Source: Dolichospermum compactum NIES-806 (GTDB lineage: Bacteria > Cyanobacteriota > Cyanobacteriia > Cyanobacteriales > Nostocaceae). Taken from it: DNA of 41,136 nucleotides. Under the pieces are notes generated by a model. That model saw only the letters and a program-made list of their open reading frames with translations, did not search any database and was not told the origin of the DNA. The position numbers and the translations under genes were made by a program. Of the stretch, positions 36,031 to 41,136 are shown piece after piece. The DNA lies in the NCBI RefSeq assembly GCF_002368115.1, contig NZ_AP018316.1, positions 3,413,090 through 3,454,225 on the forward strand. Reading direction: 5' to 3'. Positions within the stretch are counted from its first letter, which is position 1. The number at the start of each line of letters is the position of its first letter.

Positions 36031-37167
36031 TCAATCAAATTTAACTTGAAGAATAGATAAATCATCCTCAAATATCTCTTTAGAGTTTAAGTTAATTAGG
36101 TAATCCAGTATATAATCAAGTTGATTATCAACAGAATACTGTAAGCTAATTAAAATCTGAGTAAAACCTTCCAAACTCCAAAGATTCCCATTTGATTGAG
36201 TGATTTCATAAGCACCATCACTGAAAATATAAAGGGTACTAGATTTTTCAATCTGACAATAAGCATCAACATATTTAGCTTCAGGAAACATCCCCACCGG
36301 CATTCCTGGAGTTTTTAATCTTTTTACTTCTGTGTTAGTAGGAGAGTTACCAGAAATGATAATAGCTGGTGGATGTCCAGCACTAGAGTATGTTAACTGC
36401 CGACTAACTCGATTATAAACTCCATACCAAATCGTAAAATATTTATCATTTTGATAATTTATTTGAAAGGTATTATTTAAAGCCGCTAATACCTCGCTAG
36501 GTTGATAGTAATTTAAATCCTTGAGAGCGCGGGAACGTAACAGATTTAATACAGAAATTGAAGGGAGAGTCGCTTTCAGTCCATGACCAGCAACATCTAG
36601 TAGGTAAATAGCTAAAGAATCAGTATCCAGCCAATTATAGTCCAAACAATCCCCACCGAGTTGCCTGGATGGCAAAAACTTAAACTGAATACTCAGAGGG
36701 TTATTTACAGGTAGGGGTAAAAGGGATTTTACATATTCTGTAGCTTCGGCTAATTCTGTTTCTAAAAGTAGTTTTTGGGTTTGTAAATCCTGACTTAATT
36801 GATGTAAACGTAAACCGGCTCTAACTCTTGCTTGGAGTTCGTTTTGTTCGATAGGTTTGGAGATAAAATCATCAGCACCAGCATCTAATCCTTTAACTCG
36901 ATCTGCAACGGAATCTAAAGATGTTAATAAAATAAAAAATGTGGTAGATAATTTGGGATCTTTTTTAATGACATTACATACTTCTATCCCAGTTAATCCC
37001 GGCATAATCCAATCACATATAATTAAGGCTGGAGGTGAATCCAGCGTTCTTAAAATCCCTTCTTCTCCCGTACTCGCGGTAATAACTTGATAACCTTGTT
37101 TTTCTAAGATTCTTTTGAGGAAAATTTGGATGGATCGGTCATCATCAATAATTAGGATTTCAAACAT
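36031..37167 (-). CDS. response regulator with SpoIIE/RsbU-type PP2C phosphatase
   Basis: 378 residues. The receiver domain (1-120) has acidic pocket Asp8-Asp10, phospho-acceptor Asp52 (LIICDWIMPGLTG) and Lys in DDFISKPIE. A coiled linker (about 120-150) leads to a PP2C-type phosphatase domain (150-378) with SRQLGGDCLDY, LLDVAGHGLKATL, YSSAGHPPAI and IFSDGAYEIT, holding the metal-binding acids. This layout is a phosphorelay-controlled phosphatase for STAS proteins. The STAS gene next door is the obvious substrate. Start codon 7 nt from the stop of the DUF1350 gene upstream, so those two are probably one transcript. Confidence 0.94.
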   Translation of the reverse strand: MFEILIIDDDRSIQIFLKRILEKQGYQVITASTGEEGILRTLDSPPALIICDWIMPGLTGIEVCNVIKKDPKLSTTFFILLTSLDSVADRVKGLDAGADDFISKPIEQNELQARVRAGLRLHQLSQDLQTQKLLLETELAEATEYVKSLLPLPVNNPLSIQFKFLPSRQLGGDCLDYNWLDTDSLAIYLLDVAGHGLKATLPSISVLNLLRSRALKDLNYYQPSEVLAALNNTFQINYQNDKYFTIWYGVYNRVSRQLTYSSAGHPPAIIISGNSPTNTEVKRLKTPGMPVGMFPEAKYVDAYCQIEKSSTLYIFSDGAYEITQSNGNLWSLEGFTQILISLQYSVDNQLDYILDYLINLNSKEIFEDDLSILQVKFD

Positions 37168-37174
37168 GAGATTA

Positions 37175-37954
37175 TTAAGAAAGGGGATTTAACCAAAACA
37201 ATATAACTTGTTTTAATTGATTTAAATCTCGATAAACTTCTTGCTTTAACCATTGTCCTAAAGCATCAAAGGGACTAAAGGAAGTTCCTGGTTGCCATTT
37301 AACATCTTGTCCTAAAGGTGTGGTATGAGTACCTGATAAAGTTTGTGTTGTCACCATATCAGGAAAGAGTTGTTGTAGAATTATTGTTAAGTTTGCTGAT
37401 TGATCTAGGCTATCTTTATTAAATCTTATTAATAAATTTCGCCGAATCTGATAGCTGTCTTGGACTATTTGGTTAGTTTGTGCGGGTGTGGGTGTAAATT
37501 CAATGTCTAATTGGGAATTGAACTGGGAATTTAGCTGTTCTACTAATGGTATAGCTTCATTGGCGGCAAAGTTATTAAAGGATATTAAAATATTACCAGC
37601 CCTTTGGATGGGAAACAGGCTACCAATTAGTAAATGGAGTTTACAACCCATGCTATGTCCGACTCCATAGGTGGGAAGATAAATTTTACGGAGTTTTCCA
37701 GAGTCTTGTAACTTTTCTAGGGTATATTCAAATTTACGGAGGACAGATTTAGCGATCGCTATATGATCTAATGTATTCACAAAAGGTGTGGCAATAATCA
37801 CATATCCTTTATCTGCTAAGTTTTCCAGTAGCCAACGATAAGTTAAATGTGGTAAAGTGGCGACAAATGCACCACCTAAAAAATGAATAATCCCGATAGG
37901 ATTACGGGGAACAAGTACCCAATTGCCTCTAATTTCTTGCCAGTTCATTTCCAA
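37175..37954 (-). CDS. DUF1350-family alpha/beta-hydrolase-like protein
   Basis: 259 residues. DUF1350 blocks: WVLVPRNPIGIIHFLGGAFV, LTYRWLLENLADKGYVIIAT, then the nucleophile elbow YGVGHSMGCKLH with Ser101, and NILISFNNFAANEAIP. The C-terminal half carries LSGTHTTPLGQDVKW, whose His could complete a triad. The family is conserved in cyanobacteria and plastid-bearing eukaryotes with no defined reaction. Upstream of the phosphatase gene, 7 nt apart; whether they share a pathway is unknown. Confidence 0.88.
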   Translation of the reverse strand: MEMNWQEIRGNWVLVPRNPIGIIHFLGGAFVATLPHLTYRWLLENLADKGYVIIATPFVNTLDHIAIAKSVLRKFEYTLEKLQDSGKLRKIYLPTYGVGHSMGCKLHLLIGSLFPIQRAGNILISFNNFAANEAIPLVEQLNSQFNSQLDIEFTPTPAQTNQIVQDSYQIRRNLLIRFNKDSLDQSANLTIILQQLFPDMVTTQTLSGTHTTPLGQDVKWQPGTSFSPFDALGQWLKQEVYRDLNQLKQVILFWLNPLS

Positions 37955-38033
37955 AGTTTGTAGAATAGAAGACTTTACGATTTGCTGATTTTATCTCATT
38001 CAATTGCATACTGCTATAAATATATATTAAGTA

Positions 38034-38720
38034 TTAACTCTGACTTTGCAAATTTTTCATTTCCCGCTGTACATCTAGGGAAATTTGCAAAGCTTCATTT
38101 AATAATTTACCATGTTCTGTGGCTTCTTCCGTAATTTGTATTGATGCCAAAGCGGCTAAATTATTGGTAAATAAATCAGTATTGGTAATAATAAAACTTT
38201 TATTTTCTCGCAAAATTCTCTCTGTTTTTAAAGCGCGGATTAAATCATTTCTAGTTAATTCGAGTGCTAATAATACTTTTTCTCTTTCTTGGATACTGAC
38301 TCCTAAGTTGCCAACATCCTCAATTTGGTCGTTAATATCTATAGCTTTAATCACGGAATTATATCTTTCCACATCATTTAGTAAAATCCGCAAAGAATTG
38401 GTCATATTCTGCTTGAGAAACTTACTTTTACCTCTCCATAATAAATATAATAATATTTGCATACTCCCACTTGTCCATAAAATGAAAATAATTAATGATA
38501 GCCAAGATGATAGTTTTACTAATAGGTAAGTACAAACAGAAATAGTAATTCCCGCGAAAACCACAGTAGCAATTTCTGTTTTTCGAGCTTTTTTTAGCAA
38601 CCTTATACTAAATTGCTGGATAGTATCAGTAATAATTATTAATTTATTATCAACAGGTAAGTTAGTCGCATCTTGAAGTTGATCATGACTAATATCCAAT
38701 CCCTGTAAATCATCTCGCAC
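38034..38720 (-). CDS. membrane protein of unknown function (two TM segments)
   Basis: 228 residues. An amphipathic N-terminal part (IITDTIQQFSIRLLKKARK) leads to two membrane helices at about 48-68 and 72-96, with a cytoplasmic C-terminal half rich in Leu and charged residues (helical; DQIEDVGNLGVSIQEREKVL and LLALELTRNDLIRALKTERI-like stretches). No catalytic motif is seen and I do not recognise the family. Ends 79 nt from the DUF1350 start, same strand. Confidence 0.75.
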   Translation of the reverse strand: MRDDLQGLDISHDQLQDATNLPVDNKLIIITDTIQQFSIRLLKKARKTEIATVVFAGITISVCTYLLVKLSSWLSLIIFILWTSGSMQILLYLLWRGKSKFLKQNMTNSLRILLNDVERYNSVIKAIDINDQIEDVGNLGVSIQEREKVLLALELTRNDLIRALKTERILRENKSFIITNTDLFTNNLAALASIQITEEATEHGKLLNEALQISLDVQREMKNLQSQS

Positions 38721-38782
38721 AGTTGCTAAATCCTTAACTACTATTGATTTAGTCTAATATAACAAGTAGATTTCCAAAATGG

Positions 38783-38845
38783 CAATTACCAATTACCAAT
38801 TACCAATTACCAATTACCAATTACCCATGACCAATTACCAATTAC
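38783..38845. repeat. heptamer tandem repeat (caattac)
   Basis: Six perfect copies of caattac (38783-38824), one degenerate ccatgac, then two more copies (38832-38845). It is the second heptamer family in the window. It ends 4 nt before the 3' end of the small membrane-protein gene. Confidence 0.97.
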
Positions 38846-38849
38846 CAAA

Positions 38850-39041
38850 CTAAGTTACTTGTAACAAATAGCTCATACAGTTTCCCATTAAAAAGTAAAC
38901 TACTAGCATTGCTGCTGCGGCTAATGCCACCAGTATACCAGCCAGCATGAAGGAAAATTCTTTATGCTGATAGGCTTTTTCCATTAGGTGTAGCGACCAT
39001 GCTACAAGTGCGACATCAAAGATTAAAATAGGAATCAACAT
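38850..39041 (-). CDS. small two-helix membrane protein
   Basis: 63 residues, nearly all membrane: helix 1 at about 3-19 (IPILIFDVALVAWSLHLM) and helix 2 at about 31-57 (MLAGILVALAAAAMLVVYFL), joined by a basic loop (KAYQHKEF). The hydrophobic pattern and an uninterrupted frame argue for a real gene, but there is no family name I can give. It lies between hisF and the unknown membrane protein on the same strand. Confidence 0.6.
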   Translation of the reverse strand: MLIPILIFDVALVAWSLHLMEKAYQHKEFSFMLAGILVALAAAAMLVVYFLMGNCMSYLLQVT

Positions 39042-39140
39042 ATTTCTTAATATTTCTTCATAGAAGTACGATTATCTTAACACTGTTTTGGATAACTGTG
39101 TTTTGTCTTCAATAGATGCAGTTGGTCGCTGTATTTGATA

Positions 39141-39914
39141 TCAAGTAGGAAGACGGACAGGAACATGGCGTTCTTGCAAATAAGTTTTAATTTGTGCTAC
39201 GCTTAGTTTCCCAAAATGTAACAAAGACGCTAAAAGTGCAGCTTCGGCTTTACCTTCTGTTAAAGCAGTGTGAATATGTTCACAATTCCCTGCACCACCA
39301 GAAGCGATGACGGGGATTTCTACAGCATTAGCGATCGCTTTTGTCAATTCCAAATCATAACCAGCTTGAGTTCCATCAGCATCCATACTCGTCACCAACA
39401 ATTCTCCAGCCCCCCTTTTTGTCACTTCCTCAGCCCAGCGAAGGGCATCAATACCAGTATTTTCTCTGCCACCGCGAACGTAGACATCCCAGCCAGGATT
39501 CTCAGGATCAAGTCTACGTCTAGCATCAATAGCCACAACAATACACTGATTGCCAAAGCGATCGCTGGCATGATTAATTAAATCTGGGTTTCTGACCGCC
39601 GCCGAATTAATACTAACCTTATCAGCCCCCGCTCTTAACAAACCTTTAACATTTTCTAAGGTTTGAATTCCACCACCCACAGTCAGGGGAATAAAGACCT
39701 GTTCAGCAGTCCGGTAAACCACATCAATAATTGTGTCCCTGTCTTCATGAGTAGCCGTAATATCCAGAAACACTAACTCATCTGCACCGGCTTCATTGTA
39801 AACTTTGGCTAGTTCTACAGGATCACCCGCATCCTTGAGATCCACAAAGTTAATTCCCTTCACAACCCTGCCCGCCTTGACATCTAAACAAGGTAAGATT
39901 CTTTTAGACAACAT
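39141..39914 (-). CDS. hisF: imidazole glycerol phosphate synthase, cyclase subunit HisF
   Basis: 257 residues from the ATG at 39914. An in-frame extension to 40160 is open but gives 82 extra residues unlike any HisF, so it is rejected. TIM barrel with catalytic Asp11 (KRILPCLDVKAGRVVKG), ELVFLDITATHEDRD, the phosphate loops VGGGIQ and ASGGAGN, and VVAIDARR with the second catalytic Asp near position 130. With HisH it closes the imidazole ring and releases AICAR in histidine synthesis. Here it stands alone, as is common for his genes in cyanobacteria. Confidence 0.97.
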   Translation of the reverse strand: MLSKRILPCLDVKAGRVVKGINFVDLKDAGDPVELAKVYNEAGADELVFLDITATHEDRDTIIDVVYRTAEQVFIPLTVGGGIQTLENVKGLLRAGADKVSINSAAVRNPDLINHASDRFGNQCIVVAIDARRRLDPENPGWDVYVRGGRENTGIDALRWAEEVTKRGAGELLVTSMDADGTQAGYDLELTKAIANAVEIPVIASGGAGNCEHIHTALTEGKAEAALLASLLHFGKLSVAQIKTYLQERHVPVRLPT

Positions 39915-40138
39915 AACGACTTTTTTACTCCCGGTAATTGCTAGGAATTTTAATTGTAAAGGTAATTGGGAAATAGATGACAAGAGAGGATCAATATATA
40001 ATGGGTTTTGTCCAGACGAAAAGCTAATTAAATAACTATACTTTGAAACATATAAAATAACCATACCTTGAGGATGTCTTACCAATTTTGAGAGGATCTT
40101 AGTATTGAGTACATATTGATAGGTCAATGAAGCGCAGT

Positions 40139-40175
40139 GCGATCGCACTCCCAAAATCATCCTACAAGCGATCGC
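40139..40175. repeat. isolated unit of the HIP1-bounded 30-bp repeat
   Basis: gcgatcgcactcccaaaatc, then atcctacaa and another gcgatcgc. The same unit recurs in tandem at 40905-41066. It lies in the gap between hisF and the retropepsin-like gene; nothing else is recognised there. Confidence 0.8.
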
Positions 40176-40219
40176 CTTATCTATGAGACACTACCAATAA
40201 CGATACATGAGAGATTTTG

Positions 40220-40621
40220 TTAAGATTTAGGTTTGATTTCAAATTCAAGTTTTGAACGATAGAAAGAAACATCAAATTCCATAAAAAAGTTAGTTTGTCC
40301 CAAAATTAAAGGTGCATTTGGTTTACTCACCCATGCAAAAGCCAATCTAACTAAGGGAAATTCACCTATTTCAGCATTTACGAAAAATGGCATGGCTGCT
40401 TGACTGATATTACCTGCTAATTGAATAATAGCTTTGCTTTCATCCCATACTCCACCTAATTGAAGACCTATTTCATAAGGTAAAACGTTGATAGTCGCAC
40501 CACTATCTACTAAACCAAGTCCTTCTACTATTTGATCTCCTCGACGCAAAACTAATGGAACTCTTGGTAAACTATCAAATTCGTTTTGGCTGGGGTGGCT
40601 TGTTGAATATTTAAACCGCAT
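40220..40621 (-). CDS. retropepsin-like aspartic protease domain protein
   Basis: 133 residues. The active-site motif of single-domain aspartic proteases is clear: GLGLVDSGATINVLPYEIG with Asp39-Ser-Gly-Ala. The partner strand APLILGQTNFFMEFDVSF carries the ILG motif of the family. Retroviral-type proteases act as dimers. Small bacterial members like this one are common in cyanobacteria and their substrates are not known. Preceded on the same strand, 5 nt away, by a 70-codon gene, the pair forming a small operon. Confidence 0.85.
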   Translation of the reverse strand: MRFKYSTSHPSQNEFDSLPRVPLVLRRGDQIVEGLGLVDSGATINVLPYEIGLQLGGVWDESKAIIQLAGNISQAAMPFFVNAEIGEFPLVRLAFAWVSKPNAPLILGQTNFFMEFDVSFYRSKLEFEIKPKS

Positions 40622-40626
40622 AAAAT

Positions 40627-40839
40627 TTAATCATTATAAATTGATTGATTTAGTGCTTCCATGAGAATTTCTCCTGCACCAAAGTTATTATAAGGCGTTG
40701 GTAGGTGATATGTTTTAAAGGGTTCTAATGGAGAAATGTCTTCAGCAGTGTCCAAATCTTCTGCAAGGATGCGAATTAATTTGAGTTTTTCTGGTGCTGA
40801 AAGTTGTTTAATTGACGGAAGTAACTCGGTTAATGTCAT
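40627..40839 (-). CDS. small protein paired with the retropepsin-like gene
   Basis: 70 residues: an N-terminal helix-rich start (LTELLPSIKQLSAPEKLKLI and RILAEDL) resembling the leader segments of cyanobacterial small antitoxin-like proteins, then a Pro-rich end (YHLPTPYNNFGAGEILMEAL). Spaced 5 nt from the protease gene, so co-translated. The two-gene layout resembles a toxin-antitoxin pair, but the protease is not a known toxin type; function unknown. Confidence 0.75.
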   Translation of the reverse strand: MTLTELLPSIKQLSAPEKLKLIRILAEDLDTAEDISPLEPFKTYHLPTPYNNFGAGEILMEALNQSIYND

Positions 40840-40904
40840 ATTTTCCTACTGGATGTGTTTGAGATATGTAGAGTCAGAATTATCTTATTCTATTTTATCT
40901 AATA

Positions 40905-41066
40905 GCGATACCTTCGGTGCGCTTCGCTATCGCACTCCCCAAAATCACCCCCTAAGCGATTCCCACGGAGCGCTTCGCTATCGCACTCCCCAGAATCATC
41001 CTACAAGCGATCGCACTCCCCAAAATCGCACCACAAGCGATCGCTCTCTCCAAAATTGCACAAACA
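40905..41066. repeat. 30-bp-period array with HIP1 octamers, two units with a 21-bp insertion
   Basis: Four units: 40905-40955 (51 bp), 40956-41006 (51 bp), 41007-41036 (30 bp) and 41037 to about 41066. The plain unit is gcgatcgcactccccaaaat, then roughly cgcaccacaa. In the first two units the octamer is split as gcgat...atcgc by 19 bp plus a 2-bp AT duplication, a net gain of 21 bp; the insert ends in gcgcttcgct in both. It fits the very small mobile repeats described in cyanobacterial genomes. Confidence 0.9.
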
Positions 41067-41115
41067 CTTGTTTGTCAGTTAGCTGATTTTATTTAAAATT
41101 TGATTTAATTATTAG

Positions 41116-41135
41116 GACTTACGCAAGTGTCACAC
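41116..41135. repeat. end of a dispersed element at the window edge
   Basis: gacttacgcaagtgtcacac resembles the outer arm at 28007-28027. The element probably continues beyond the right edge. Confidence 0.5.
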
Positions 41136-41136
41136 T

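Noticed and set aside
39915..40160. 82-residue N-terminal extension of HisF
   Set aside because: HisF proteins start at MLSKRILPCLD; the extension has no resemblance to any domain and would make the enzyme abnormally long.
40736..41086. Plus-strand 116-codon ORF with repeated peptide units (RYRTPQNHP)
   Set aside because: The peptide repeats come from the HIP1-rich DNA array and the ORF overlaps a minus-strand gene.

Overview
The window looks like chromosome from a cyanobacterium, most likely a filamentous one of the Nostoc/Anabaena/Dolichospermum type. The signs are many HIP1 octamers (GCGATCGC), A+T-rich coding sequence, heptamer short tandem repeats (GGGAACA, CAATTAC), very small dispersed repeats, a biliverdin reductase, a phylloquinone-pathway MenH and plant-type [2Fe-2S] ferredoxins. 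The genus is inference; no rRNA or tRNA was seen.

Layout. 1-3.2 kb: a three-gene plus-strand set (TPR/trypsin-like protease, secreted protein, membrane protein) broken by a recent 262-bp tandem duplication. 3.2-9.8 kb, minus strand: a glutaredoxin-like protein, the two halves of a hydantoinase/5-oxoprolinase (hyuB and hyuA) separated by a Uma2-family nuclease gene, and a periplasmic HtrA-type protease. 9.9-14.7 kb: an InrS-like nickel-sensor repressor, a histidine kinase remnant and menH; then, on the minus strand, a WecB/TagA glycosyltransferase, a DUF2064 glycosyltransferase overlapping rsmE, and a TPR lipoprotein. 15-19.3 kb: a membrane pentapeptide-repeat protein, a papain-family protease pseudogene, map and bvdR.

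19.6-31 kb holds the most interesting region, a small candidate natural-product locus. It has a sterol-desaturase-type di-iron enzyme, a 2113-residue NRPS with domain order A-PCP-C-A-PCP-C, an EamA-type exporter and an MFS exporter. The first adenylation domain lacks the amino-acid-anchoring Asp. The second has a pocket that I read as the classical leucine code. The protein ends in a condensation domain with no thioesterase. Between the NRPS and the exporters are about 1 kb of non-coding DNA, with a 316-bp element bounded by 33-bp inverted repeats and a long hairpin just upstream of the EamA gene.

31-34 kb: two ferredoxin genes in a roughly 0.6-kb tandem duplication that also copied the last 21 codons of the convergent SpoIID-type gene. 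34-38 kb: a Dps-like ferritin, an HTH protein with a GrpE-like tail, and a STAS antagonist directly abutting a convergent response-regulator/SpoIIE phosphatase (a partner-switching pair), then a DUF1350 hydrolase. 38-41 kb: two small membrane proteins, hisF, a retropepsin-like protein with a small upstream partner, and a 30-bp-period array in which two units have a 21-bp element inserted inside the HIP1 octamer.
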